NCBI GenBank assembly: GCA_964546935.1
Contig: CAZJLJ010000004.1
Location: 26,141-90,140, forward strand
Origin: JALYTY01 sp964546935
GTDB lineage: Bacteria; Vulcanimicrobiota; Vulcanimicrobiia; Vulcanimicrobiales; Vulcanimicrobiaceae
DNA: 64,000 nt
Reading direction: 5' to 3'
Shown: positions 16,786-26,068 of the stretch, in pieces
Layout: every line of letters begins with the position of its first letter
Position numbering within the stretch: the stretch's first letter is position 1
Made by a program: the position numbers and the translations under genes
Notes under the pieces: generated by a model
Seen by the model: the letters and a program-made list of their open reading frames with translations, nothing else
Databases searched by the model: none
Told to the model about the DNA's origin: nothing

Positions 16786-18192
16786 GTGATTCGTTACGTT
16801 GCGGTTTTTCTGCTGGCAATCACCGTTGCCGGCATGGTACCGGCTCGCGCCCAATCGCTAATCGTTCCCCTTTCAGGTAAGCGCGAACGCACGATCCAAG
16901 CCGAGTCGCTCTTCCACACGCTTTTTCGCGACTTCTTTCCCGAAGATGACGGAACAACGTACGTCGAAACCGGTGACATTCCGGCGATGTGGCTGCGCGA
17001 CTCCGCAGCACAAACTATTCCGTACATTCGGTTTCAGCTCTCCTATCCGATCTTACGCAAGCGTTTTGCCGGCGTTATCGAGAGGGACGCTCGTGCAATT
17101 CTAATCGATCCATACGCGAACGCTTTCCAAGCCGATTACCACGTCTGGGAACGGAAATGGGAAATCGATTCACCCGCATGGGCCGTGCTTCTAACTCGCG
17201 TCTATCTCGATACGACCGGCGACCGAAGCGTTTATACACCCGCATTGCACGCGGCATTGCGCCGGATCGTCGGCACCTATGCCTGCGAAGAACACCACAG
17301 CCGTTGCAAAGAGTATTACTATCCATACCGCGTGTACACCGACGACAATTACAACGACGACACGGGATTGATATGGAGCGCGTTTCGTCCATCGGACGAT
17401 CCCGTTCAGTATCGGTTCAACATCCCCCAAAACATGATCGCTGCGATTGCGCTGCACGATATTGCGGCGCTTGCAGTCGATGGATACCGCGACCGTTTGC
17501 TTTCGAACGAGGCGCTCGGCGTCGAAAGGCGCGTGGTCGGTGGGATTGCCGTGTACGGTCGCTACTACGATGAACGTCGCGGCGGCTGGCTTTGGGCGTT
17601 CGAAACCGACGGCAACGGGCGCTACAACCTGATGGACGACGCCAACATCCCGAACCTGTTGACGCTTCCGTATTTGGATTGGTGTTCGGCCTACGATCAG
17701 ACGTATCTGAAGACGCGTGCCTTTTCTTTGAGTCCGGACAATGCGTGGTACTTTCGGGGCCGGTATGGCACGGGACTTGGCAGTCCTCACACGCCGAACG
17801 GTTACGTCTGGCCGCTCGGAATCATCGGACGCGCTTTGACGTCGACTTCGTCGATGGAAGTTCTCGAAGCAATTACGACGCTAGCGGAGACCGACAGCGA
17901 ACAAGGCATGATTCACGAGAGTTTCTATTCCGACGGCTATTGGCGCTTCACGCGGCAAGAGTTCGGGTGGGCGAATGCGCTTTATGCAGAGCTTCTCTTC
18001 CGCAGCGTTGCCGGTTTACCGGATACCAACTTCGTCGGCGGCGACGGAACGATGATTCCTTACGAGAGGCCGAGCAAAACGCCGGTGCTATTGCCGGAAA
18101 CGATGCAGTTGCATAACGCGTCCGTTTTGTTCGAAACGCTAGGCCGGCTGCTTTACGCCGGACGCACGGCAGCGATCAATCAGATGCCGTAA
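16786..18192 (+). CDS. Exported GH125-family exo-alpha-1,6-mannosidase
   Basis: Metal-independent inverting glycosidase of family GH125, which trims terminal alpha-1,6-mannose. The 468-residue protein starts with a signal peptide ending near VPARAQS (about residue 24). Family hallmarks are TGDIPAMWLRDS, DPYANAFQADYHVWERKWEID, PYRVYTDDNYNDDTGLIWSAFRPSDD, YNLMDDANIPNLL and the C-terminal HESFYSDGYWRFTRQEFGWAN. The start is GTG, six bases after the serine hydrolase. The 3' end overlaps convergent uppS by 13 bases. Export suggests use of external mannosidic glycans. Confidence 0.9.
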   Translation: MIRYVAVFLLAITVAGMVPARAQSLIVPLSGKRERTIQAESLFHTLFRDFFPEDDGTTYVETGDIPAMWLRDSAAQTIPYIRFQLSYPILRKRFAGVIERDARAILIDPYANAFQADYHVWERKWEIDSPAWAVLLTRVYLDTTGDRSVYTPALHAALRRIVGTYACEEHHSRCKEYYYPYRVYTDDNYNDDTGLIWSAFRPSDDPVQYRFNIPQNMIAAIALHDIAALAVDGYRDRLLSNEALGVERRVVGGIAVYGRYYDERRGGWLWAFETDGNGRYNLMDDANIPNLLTLPYLDWCSAYDQTYLKTRAFSLSPDNAWYFRGRYGTGLGSPHTPNGYVWPLGIIGRALTSTSSMEVLEAITTLAETDSEQGMIHESFYSDGYWRFTRQEFGWANALYAELLFRSVAGLPDTNFVGGDGTMIPYERPSKTPVLLPETMQLHNASVLFETLGRLLYAGRTAAINQMP

Positions 18193-18896
18193 CGGCGCCG
18201 CCGTTCGCCGAAAACGCGAACCGCGTCGGCAAAATGTTGTTCCGAAAAATCAGGCCACATTACCGGAAGCGTGAGCAGTTCGGTGTAAGCGAGTTGATAC
18301 AGTAGGAAGTTGGAAACGCGCTGTTCCGCACCAGTGCGAATAAGCAAATCGGGATCGGGCGCGTGCGGCGCGTACATTTTTGCACGCAACAGCGTCTCGT
18401 CGACTTCTTCGGGTTTGATACGGCCTGCTGCGACGTCGCGCGCAATGGCCTGCGTGGCGCGCACGATCTCCTCGCGACCGCTGTAATTCAATGCGAGGGT
18501 CAACGTAACGCGACGATTGTGCTCGGTCGACTTCACCAAGTCACGCAGCGCCATGCGCGCTGGGAAAGCGAACGCATCCAACTCACCGATGATTTCGACT
18601 CGAACGCCCTGTTTGACGAGCTGCGTTTTCTCGCTCTGTGCGCAGGCCGCATAAAGCTGCATCAAAAGCGAAACCTCGCTTGATTCGCGACGCCAGTTTT
18701 CGGTGGAGAACCCGTAGACCGTGATGCGGCGTACGCCTGTATCGGCGGCACCGCGAACGGCCGCTCGCAACGCCTCCACGCCGCGCCGGTACCCTTCCGC
18801 GATCGGGAGTCCCCGTTCGCGCGCCCATCGCCGGTTGCCGTCCATGATGATTGCAACGTGTTCGGGAATCGTGGCCAGCGCGGGAGCCTGCATCAT
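18180..18896 (-). CDS. uppS: Isoprenyl transferase (undecaprenyl diphosphate synthase)
   Basis: cis-Prenyltransferase that extends farnesyl diphosphate to the C55 carrier lipid of cell-wall synthesis. The 238-residue protein has the signature HVAIIMDGNRRWARERGLP (catalytic Asp), TVYGFSTENWRR, LTLALNYSGREEIV and the C-terminal DLLIRTGAEQRVSNFLLYQLAYTE. All expected residues are present. It is transcribed alone and is divergent from the tricorn gene. Confidence 0.95.
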   Translation of the reverse strand: MMQAPALATIPEHVAIIMDGNRRWARERGLPIAEGYRRGVEALRAAVRGAADTGVRRITVYGFSTENWRRESSEVSLLMQLYAACAQSEKTQLVKQGVRVEIIGELDAFAFPARMALRDLVKSTEHNRRVTLTLALNYSGREEIVRATQAIARDVAAGRIKPEEVDETLLRAKMYAPHAPDPDLLIRTGAEQRVSNFLLYQLAYTELLTLPVMWPDFSEQHFADAVRVFGERRRRYGI

Positions 18897-18994
18897 GCTT
18901 CACTTTGTAGCACAAAGTGACGGCGCTGACAAGGTCGGAGCGGCCCATCAGGGCGGAGGCTCCGGTGGCTCGCACAATTAACCACCATCGCGAC

Positions 18995-21900
18995 ATGACG
19001 CAAGGATATTATCGCTTCCCGACCGTCGCTGAAGACACACTCGTTTTCGTCTGTGAAGACGATCTCTGGAGCGTGAATGCGACCGGCGGCGTCGCGAAAC
19101 GGCTTACGGTTAGCTTCGGCACGTGCCTGACGCCGCGGCTCTCGCCCGACGCTCAGTGGATCGCGTTCGTTTCCAACGACGAGGGCAATCCGGAAATCTA
19201 CGTCATGCCGGCCGGCGGGGGACAACCGCGGCGCCTTACTTTTCTTGGGTCGACGATCGCAAACGTGGTTGGCTGGAGCGACGACGGCCGCGACATTTTG
19301 TTCGTTGCAAATCCGCGCTCGTGGTACGAAGGCGAAACACGGCCTTTCACCATTGCGCGAGAGGGCGGCGATCCGCGCGATCTCAACCTGGGCCACGGGC
19401 GTTCCTTCGGCTTCGGCCCCCATGGCATGGTTCTTGGACGCAATGCGTCGGATCCGGCACGTTGGAAGCGCTATCGCGGGGGAACGGCAGGCGAAGTCTG
19501 GATCGATGCGCAGGGAAACGGAGAGTTCGATCGTCTTCCGTTGCCTGATGGAAATCCGACGTGGCCCATGTGGATCGGCGAGCGCATTTACTTCCTCGCA
19601 GACCACGAAGGCATCGGGAACATTTATTCGTGCGCGCTCGACGGTAGCGATATCGCTCGATGCACGCATGAGGCCGAATATTACGTGCGCTTCCCATCGA
19701 CCGACGGCAAACGAATCGTTTACTCAGCCGCAGGCGCGATCTCGCTGTACGACGTTGCAAGTGGGGATACAAAAGAGCTCGATATCGAAACGCCTTCGGC
19801 CGAACCGCAAACGGTTCGCCGTTTTGAAGGCGCTTCGGAGTCGCTCGAACACTTTGCGCCGCATCCGGACGGAACGCAAATCGCCTTTGTGTCGCGCGGC
19901 CAAGCGTTTACGATGCCGCTTTTCGAAGGCGCGATCATTCACTACGGCGAGGGAAGCCGCGCCCGCATTCGTTTGACCGAATGGATGCGTGACGGCAAAC
20001 GGTTCGTGTGCGTCACCGACCGCAACGGTTACGAGCAACTCGCCATTCACCGTGCCGACATCTCCGACGAACCGAAGATCATCACCAACGGCGACATCGG
20101 CCGGGTTACCGAGCTTACCGTCTCGCCGACCAGTGACGTCATTGCATTCGCAAACCACCGCCACGAGCTTTGCGTGGTCGATCTCGAAGATTCCACCGTG
20201 CGCGTGGTCGACACGAGTCCGGCTCGCCGTGTGAGCGATCTTACGTTTTCACCCGATGGACGATTTCTCGCCTACGTGTGGTGGCCGGCATCCGGAACGT
20301 CGATCATCCGCGTCGCAAAAGTAAAGTCGGGCAAGGTGCACGACATTACGTCGCCGCTGCGCGTCGATCACTCGCCTGCGTGGGATCCCGAAGGCAAGTA
20401 CCTGTATTTCATCTCAACGCGCGACTTCAATCCGGTCTACGATGCCCTCCAGTTCGATTTGAGTTTCCCGCAAGCGCAACGCCCCTTTGTTGTGACACTG
20501 CGTAACGACGTGCCGTCGCCGTTCGTGCCCTTGCCGAAGCCGATTCATCGCGATCACGAACACGACCACGACCACGATCACGACGAAAAGAAAAATGGGA
20601 AACCCGACGGGCTTCGCATCGATATCGATTTCGACGAGATCCATGGGCGCATTCTTGGATTCCCAGTCGACGAAGGTGAGTATCAGCAGATCGTCGCGGT
20701 AAAGAATCGCGTCTACTACACGCGTTTTCCGGTGCACGGTATCAAACCCGCCGGCCGCGAAGACGACGAGGAAGAGTCGAACGGAACGCTGCTCGCCTAT
20801 GACTTCGAACAGCTCCGGCAAGCGACAATCGCGAACGAGGTGGGCGAGATCAGGCTCGGCAACGACGGCCACACGCTGGTCTATCGCTCCAGCGATCGTC
20901 TTCGCGCGATCGACGCACTCAGCGACATTCCGGAAGAAGAACCCGAGAAGCCGTCGCAAGAGTTCGGCCGCAAGACTGGGTTTATCGATCTCGACCGCGC
21001 ACACGTGGAAATTATTCCGCGCGATGAGTGGGCGCAGATGTATCGCGAAGCGTGGCGTTTGCAGACCGAGCAGTTCTGGGTCGAGGACATGAGCGATATA
21101 GATTGGGATCGCGTCTACGATCGGTATAAAGCGTTATTGCCGCGCGTGCGGACGCGTACCGAGCTTTCCGATCTTATCTGGGAGATGCAAGGCGAACTCG
21201 GAACGTCGCACGCTTACGAATACGGCGGCGACCACCGTGTTCCGCCGCAGTATCAGCGCGGCTTTCTTGGCGCGGACGTCGAGTGGGATGCGGAGCGCAA
21301 CGGGTATCGCATCGTTCGCATCTATCGCGGCGATTCGTGGAATCGCGAAACCGACTCGCCGTTAGCTGAACCGGGGCTCGACATTCGCGAAGGCGACATT
21401 CTGGTCGCAATCGGAGGAAAACGTCTTTCGCGCGACGTGTCGCCGGAGCGTTTACTGGTAAATGCGTCGGGCAAAGACGTTTCCATTACGCTTCGCACGC
21501 GTAAGGACGAAGAACGCACGGTGCTGATCAAGGCGCTTGCAAGCGAAACTGCCCTGCGCTATCGCGCGTGGGTCGAAGCGAATCGCAAAGCGGTCCACGA
21601 GAAAACGAATGGCCGCGTCGGCTACATCCACATTCCGGACATGGGACCGTGGGGCTTTTCGGAGTTCCACCGCGGCTACCTCAGCGAGTTCAACCGTCAA
21701 GGGTTGCTCGTCGACGTGCGTTACAATCGCGGCGGTCACGTCTCGCCGTTATTGCTGGAAAAGCTGGGACGTAAACGGGTAGGATACGACACGCCACGCT
21801 ACGGCATTCCCATTCCTTATCCGCCGGAATCGGTCAGTGGTCCGATGGTTGCGATGACCAATCAATTCGCCGGCTCGGACGGCGACATTTTCAGTCACGT

Positions 21901-22228
21901 CTTCAAACTCTATAAACTCGGGCCGCTCGTTGGAAAGCGCACGTGGGGCGGTGTGATCGGCATCGAACCGTACCACCATTTGGTCGACGGAACGCTTACG
22001 ACACAGCCGGAGTATTCGTTCTGGTTCTACGACGTTGGCTGGAAAGTCGAAAATTACGGAACCGATCCGGATTACGACGTAGACGTTGCGCCGCAAGATT
22101 ATCGCGAAGGGCACGATCCGCAAATGGATTTCGCACTGCGATTGATGGACCGTGCTCTGGAAAACGTTCAGGAGATCCGGCCGGACTTGAGCACGCGCCC
22201 GTCGTTGCCGCTGCCGACGTTAGCCTAA
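18995..22228 (+). CDS. Tricorn protease homologue
   Basis: Large peptidase that degrades oligopeptides, often from upstream proteolysis. The 1077-residue protein has an N-terminal seven- and six-bladed beta-propeller region with WD40-like repeats (SPDAQWIAFVSNDEGNPEIYV; SPDGRFLAYVWW), then the C1, PDZ (about 760-850) and C2 (S41-type) domains. By alignment the catalytic residues are His739 (GTSHAYEY), Ser961 (NQFAGSDGDIF) and Glu1019 (GWKVENYG), matching the archaeal tetrad order. A His/Asp-alternating insertion at nt 20548-20585 sits between propeller blades and is unusual. Start ATG 18995 is preferred over the earlier ATG 18917, whose extension looks non-coding. Confidence 0.93.
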   Translation: MTQGYYRFPTVAEDTLVFVCEDDLWSVNATGGVAKRLTVSFGTCLTPRLSPDAQWIAFVSNDEGNPEIYVMPAGGGQPRRLTFLGSTIANVVGWSDDGRDILFVANPRSWYEGETRPFTIAREGGDPRDLNLGHGRSFGFGPHGMVLGRNASDPARWKRYRGGTAGEVWIDAQGNGEFDRLPLPDGNPTWPMWIGERIYFLADHEGIGNIYSCALDGSDIARCTHEAEYYVRFPSTDGKRIVYSAAGAISLYDVASGDTKELDIETPSAEPQTVRRFEGASESLEHFAPHPDGTQIAFVSRGQAFTMPLFEGAIIHYGEGSRARIRLTEWMRDGKRFVCVTDRNGYEQLAIHRADISDEPKIITNGDIGRVTELTVSPTSDVIAFANHRHELCVVDLEDSTVRVVDTSPARRVSDLTFSPDGRFLAYVWWPASGTSIIRVAKVKSGKVHDITSPLRVDHSPAWDPEGKYLYFISTRDFNPVYDALQFDLSFPQAQRPFVVTLRNDVPSPFVPLPKPIHRDHEHDHDHDHDEKKNGKPDGLRIDIDFDEIHGRILGFPVDEGEYQQIVAVKNRVYYTRFPVHGIKPAGREDDEEESNGTLLAYDFEQLRQATIANEVGEIRLGNDGHTLVYRSSDRLRAIDALSDIPEEEPEKPSQEFGRKTGFIDLDRAHVEIIPRDEWAQMYREAWRLQTEQFWVEDMSDIDWDRVYDRYKALLPRVRTRTELSDLIWEMQGELGTSHAYEYGGDHRVPPQYQRGFLGADVEWDAERNGYRIVRIYRGDSWNRETDSPLAEPGLDIREGDILVAIGGKRLSRDVSPERLLVNASGKDVSITLRTRKDEERTVLIKALASETALRYRAWVEANRKAVHEKTNGRVGYIHIPDMGPWGFSEFHRGYLSEFNRQGLLVDVRYNRGGHVSPLLLEKLGRKRVGYDTPRYGIPIPYPPESVSGPMVAMTNQFAGSDGDIFSHVFKLYKLGPLVGKRTWGGVIGIEPYHHLVDGTLTTQPEYSFWFYDVGWKVENYGTDPDYDVDVAPQDYREGHDPQMDFALRLMDRALENVQEIRPDLSTRPSLPLPTLA

Positions 22229-22777
22229 CTCGGCGCCGGCGTCGCCGTCGAGTAAATCCTGATTGACGATTGTGAACTCATAGTCGCCGTTTGGGGTGCG
22301 TTCCAGCACCCAAACGGCGTCGTAACGATCGCCTTCCCACTCCGGCGCGTCCGGCACAAAACCCCGCGCGATAAGCGCAATGCGTTTGTGTTCCCACGCA
22401 ACCAGCACGATTCCGTTCAACATCTTCAGCGTCTCGATTAGTTCGTCTTCGCTTCCGACCGGAACGCTAGTATCAACTTCCATACCCAGCTTTCGCGCTA
22501 ACGGTAAAACGGTTTCAGAAGGGCGTTGACTTTTCGCATCTTTTTCTTCGACATCCGCGTCGCCGTGTGCCGCGCCGGCTGCAAAGATTTGCTGCGGTTT
22601 TTCGATGCCGTCTCGATACGGATCTTCGAAAAAACGAATTAGCGCGCCGGCCCGCTGCCAGCCGCGTACGGATAGCGAGTATTTATCTTCCTCGCCGTTT
22701 TCGTTGACGCCGTGTGGCGGCGGATCCACCGGCTTTTCCGCGTGCCGGATGATCATCAATCGGTCTGGACCATTCAC
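22220..22777 (-). CDS. Histidine phosphatase superfamily protein
   Basis: A 185-residue protein of the phosphoglycerate-mutase-like superfamily. The catalytic His is in MIIRHAEKP and further motifs are SLSVRGWQRAGAL, SETVLPLAR and VLVAWEHKRI, which carries the second active-site His. The RHAEKP form is frequent in uncharacterised bacterial branch members. It overlaps the convergent tricorn gene by nine bases and is divergent from aceA. Substrate unknown. Confidence 0.8.
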   Translation of the reverse strand: MNGPDRLMIIRHAEKPVDPPPHGVNENGEEDKYSLSVRGWQRAGALIRFFEDPYRDGIEKPQQIFAAGAAHGDADVEEKDAKSQRPSETVLPLARKLGMEVDTSVPVGSEDELIETLKMLNGIVLVAWEHKRIALIARGFVPDAPEWEGDRYDAVWVLERTPNGDYEFTIVNQDLLDGDAGAELG

Positions 22778-22852
22778 CTTCGCGCAGTACGACGCCGAAC
22801 CGCATCAGCATCCAATCTGAAGCAGGCGTGATAAATCTATCAGTGCGCCATA

Positions 22853-22882
22853 TTGACATATGTTTCCAGACTTTTGTATAAG
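22853..22882 (+). promoter_or_regulatory. Sigma-70-type promoter of aceA-aceB
   Basis: TTGACA at 22853-22858 and TATAAG at 22877-22882 are separated by 18 bases. Transcription would begin near 22890, about 95 bases before the aceA start, inside the run of TCCAAY repeats. Confidence 0.65.
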
Positions 22883-22892
22883 GGTATAGCAG

Positions 22893-22956
22893 TCCAACGG
22901 TTCGGTGCAACCCATCCAATTGCACTGATCCAATGGGCATCCAACAACCATCCAAT
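22893..22956 (+). repeat. Phased TCCAAY repeats, probable operator of the glyoxylate operon
   Basis: TCCAAC or TCCAAT occurs at 22893, 22915, 22929, 22940 and 22951, with one more upstream at 22811. Spacings are 22, 14, 11 and 11 bases, so most copies fall on the same DNA face. Two copies extend to the longer form CATCCAAT(T/C)G(C/T)ACTG (22913 and 22949). They lie just downstream of the promoter, a place where a bound repressor would block transcription. Confidence 0.6.
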
Positions 22957-22985
22957 CGTACTGGGCACTGTGGAGGAAGACCGAC

Positions 22986-24311
22986 GTGAGCACGAACGAT
23001 CGCGCAGGCGCGCTTTCCCGTAAATGGGCCGGCGAATCGCGCTGGCATGGGATCACCCGGCGGTACACGCCCGACGAAGTCATCAAATTACAGGGCAGCG
23101 TCGTGGTCGAACAGACCCTTGCGCGGCTCGGCGCGGAACGGCTTTGGGAGTCGCTTCAAGAGCCGGAGGCAACGGCCGCCCTCGGAACGATGACCGGCGG
23201 TCAAGCCGTGCAGGCCGCCAAGGCGGGATTGAAAGCGATCTATTGCAGCGGCTGGCAAGTCGCCGCCGACGCAAATGTTTCCGGGAACGTCTATCCGGAT
23301 CAAAGCTTGTATCCCGTAAACAGCGTGCCGCAGTTAGTGAAGCGCATCAATAGCGCCTTGCAGCGTTACGATCAAGTCGAGTCGCTCGAAGGCCGCGGCG
23401 GTCCACAGAACTTCTTACCGATCGTTGCCGATGCGGAAGCCGGTTTCGGCGGCCCGCTCAACGTTTTCGAATTAACGAAAGCGATGATCGAAGCGGGCGC
23501 TGCCGGCGTGCATCTCGAGGATCAGTTGAGCTCCGAGAAAAAATGCGGGCACCTCGGTGGCAAAGTCTTGATTCCAACGCAACAAGCGGTGCGGCATTTG
23601 GTTTCCGCGCGGTTAGCAGCCGACGTTATGGATGTTCCGACGATCATCATCGCGCGTACCGACGCGAATGCGGCGACACTAATTACCAGCGACGTCGATC
23701 CGGTGGACCGTGAATTCATCACCGGTGAGCGCACACCCGAAGGGTTCTTCCGCACGAGAGAAGGCATAGACGCATGCATTGCGCGCGGACTCGCCTACGC
23801 GCCGTACGCGGATTTACTGTGGGTTGAAACATCGGAACCAAACATCGAGGAAGCGCGGAAATTTGCCGAAGCAATTCACGCTAAATTCCCCGGCAAGCTG
23901 CTCGCGTACAATTGCTCGCCATCGTTCAACTGGAAGAAGAAACTAGACGACCAAGCGATCGCGACGTTCCGCGAACAACTTAACGCGCTCGGTTACAAGT
24001 TCCAGTTCATCACGCTGGCCGGCTTCCACGCGTTGAACTATAGCTTCTTCGAACTCGCCCGCGACTTCAAGGCACGCGGGATGACGGCGTACGCGGAATT
24101 CCAACAGCTCGAGTTCGCCGGCGAGCAATTCGGATACACGGCAACGCGCCATCAACGCGAAGTTGGAACGGGCTATTTCGATGAAGTCGCGCAGACGATC
24201 AGCGAAGGCCAATCGTCTACGACGGCGCTCCACGGTTCCACCGAAGCGGAACAGTTCTACGAATCCGGCCGCGGGAAGAACGGGCATGCCAAGGAGGTCG
24301 CGGTCGTTTAG
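22986..24311 (+). CDS. aceA: Isocitrate lyase
   Basis: First enzyme of the glyoxylate shunt, splitting isocitrate into succinate and glyoxylate. The 441-residue protein carries the active-site loop KKCGHLGGKVL (about residue 181), GRGGPQNFLPIVADAEAGFGG (metal site) and LLAYNCSPSFNWKKKL. The start is GTG with GGAGG at 22972-22976. The stop TAG 24309-24311 falls just before the second scaffold gap and is not affected by it. The gene forms an operon with aceB and is headed by a strong promoter with operator-like repeats. Confidence 0.96.
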   Translation: MSTNDRAGALSRKWAGESRWHGITRRYTPDEVIKLQGSVVVEQTLARLGAERLWESLQEPEATAALGTMTGGQAVQAAKAGLKAIYCSGWQVAADANVSGNVYPDQSLYPVNSVPQLVKRINSALQRYDQVESLEGRGGPQNFLPIVADAEAGFGGPLNVFELTKAMIEAGAAGVHLEDQLSSEKKCGHLGGKVLIPTQQAVRHLVSARLAADVMDVPTIIIARTDANAATLITSDVDPVDREFITGERTPEGFFRTREGIDACIARGLAYAPYADLLWVETSEPNIEEARKFAEAIHAKFPGKLLAYNCSPSFNWKKKLDDQAIATFREQLNALGYKFQFITLAGFHALNYSFFELARDFKARGMTAYAEFQQLEFAGEQFGYTATRHQREVGTGYFDEVAQTISEGQSSTTALHGSTEAEQFYESGRGKNGHAKEVAVV

Positions 24312-24475
24312 CATGAACGTNNNNNNNNNNNNNNNNNNNNNNNNNNNNNNNNNNNNNNNNNNNNNNNNNNNNNNNNNNNNNNNNNNNNNNNNNNNNNNNN
24401 NNNNNNNNNNNNNNNNNNNNCGGCCGCGGGAAGAACGGGCATGCCAAGGAGGTCGCGGTCGTTTAGCATGAACGT
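24266..24475. other. Second scaffold gap (100 N) bounded by a 55-nt exact duplication
   Basis: Bases 24266-24320 and 24421-24475 are identical, with 100 Ns at 24321-24420. The duplicated piece contains the aceA stop and the aceB ATG. When collapsed, aceB begins three bases after the aceA stop, a normal operon junction. Confidence 0.9.
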
Positions 24476-25988
24476 TGCCCCTGCAGATTTCACAATCAAT
24501 CGAGATCTGCCGGCGGGATTCGCGGAGTTCTATCTCCCGCTGCACGAGCGGTTCACGCCCGAGCAGCAACGCCTGGCACGCGCGCGAGTCGAACGGCTCG
24601 CGCGTGCCCATGCGGGCGATTTGCCGGCATATCTTCCGCCGTCCGAAGCAACGACGACGAAATGGCGTATCGAGTTGCCTGAGTGGACGCGCGATCAACG
24701 CAACCAAATGACGGGTCCGGCCGACGACGCCGAGCTCGTCGTCAAGATGTTGAACTCAGGCGCACCCGGCGTAATGCTCGATCTCGAAGACTCGATGGCC
24801 AACGAGTGGGAGCACTTGATGCTCGGCCACGACAATTTGGTTCGCGCACTTTACGGTGAGTTGACGTACGAAGACCGCAAACGCGGCGGAACGATGGGTA
24901 TCAATCCGAGCTCCACCGTCGTATGGAATCGCGTGCGTGGTCTCCATCTTTCGCAAGCGGCCCTTCGACAAGCTCAGGATGACAACCCCGAAATCACGAG
25001 CGCGTCGCTATTTGATGTTGCGTTGCTCGTTTATCGACTGGATTACGACCGCCTAAAACATCCGCTCGGCATCTACATTCCGAAATCGGAATCCGCGGAA
25101 GAGGCGTTGTGGTGGAAAGACGTCTTCGATGCGGTGACCGAGGCCAAAGGCTGGTCGCGCGGATCGATCAAGGCGATGGCCCTTGTCGAATCGCACCCGC
25201 TCGCGTATCAGATGGAAGAATTTCTTTTCAATCTGCGCGACTATATCGTCGGGTTGAATCTTGGACGCTGGGATTACATGGCCAGTTTGATTCATTTTAA
25301 CTTGCACGATCCGAATTGGCTTCTGCCCGATCGCAATACCATTCCGATCGACGTGCCGTTTTTCCAGAACCTACGAACGCTGCTCCCCGAAATCACTCAC
25401 AAACATGGCGCCCTGGCGATCGGCGGCATGACCGCGCTCTATCCCAGCCGCGAAGACCCGGAACTCAACGCTCGCGCGCTTGCGGTTTTGGAACGCGACA
25501 AGAAAAATGAAGCGACGTGCCTGATGGATGGCGCGTGGACCGGTCATCCGGATCAAAATGAAATCGCCGTCGCGCAATTTCCCTATCCGAACCAGCTAGA
25601 TCGCCGCCCGGAACTGGAAACGATTCACCCCGATCTGCGTCCATCGCCAAAAGGTGTTGGAACGACGTCGCTCGATGGAACGCGTGCCGCGGTTCGAACG
25701 GTGATCCGCTATCGCAATGGCGTCTTGGAGGGAAAGGGCGCGAGCCTCCTCGACGGCTACATGGAAGATCTTGCCACCGACCGCATCTACCGGTTGATGA
25801 TCGCGCAGCGTCTACGCTATCCGGGTGACTACACCCCCGCTTCGCTGAGCGAGATTTTCGATGAAGAATTGCAACGCATACTCGACGAGCTGCCCGAGGA
25901 GAGCGAAGAGAGCACCCGGCTACGCTTTCGAAAAGCACGCGATCTCTCCGAGCAGATGATCCTCACGGGTCAGTTCGACCCGAAATAA
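24468..25988 (+). CDS. aceB: Malate synthase (AceB type)
   Basis: Condenses glyoxylate with acetyl-CoA to malate, completing the glyoxylate shunt. The 506-residue length is that of isoform A. Recognisable blocks are PGVMLDLEDSMANEWEHLM, GIYIPKSESAEEALWW, MALVESHPLAYQMEEFLF, DYIVGLNLGRWDYMASLI and the C-terminal GASLLDGYMEDLATDRIYR. The ATG at 24468 follows AAGGAGG at 24446-24452, inside the 3' end of aceA. An earlier in-frame ATG at 24441 lies within the assembly duplicate and is not credible. Confidence 0.94.
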   Translation: MNVAPADFTINRDLPAGFAEFYLPLHERFTPEQQRLARARVERLARAHAGDLPAYLPPSEATTTKWRIELPEWTRDQRNQMTGPADDAELVVKMLNSGAPGVMLDLEDSMANEWEHLMLGHDNLVRALYGELTYEDRKRGGTMGINPSSTVVWNRVRGLHLSQAALRQAQDDNPEITSASLFDVALLVYRLDYDRLKHPLGIYIPKSESAEEALWWKDVFDAVTEAKGWSRGSIKAMALVESHPLAYQMEEFLFNLRDYIVGLNLGRWDYMASLIHFNLHDPNWLLPDRNTIPIDVPFFQNLRTLLPEITHKHGALAIGGMTALYPSREDPELNARALAVLERDKKNEATCLMDGAWTGHPDQNEIAVAQFPYPNQLDRRPELETIHPDLRPSPKGVGTTSLDGTRAAVRTVIRYRNGVLEGKGASLLDGYMEDLATDRIYRLMIAQRLRYPGDYTPASLSEIFDEELQRILDELPEESEESTRLRFRKARDLSEQMILTGQFDPK

Positions 25989-26068
25989 CGGCCTGCGGTC
26001 CTCGCACCGTCCCGGTCGTCACACGATAATTGACGGGCGTGGCGTTTCCGCGCTATTACGGTAGCACG

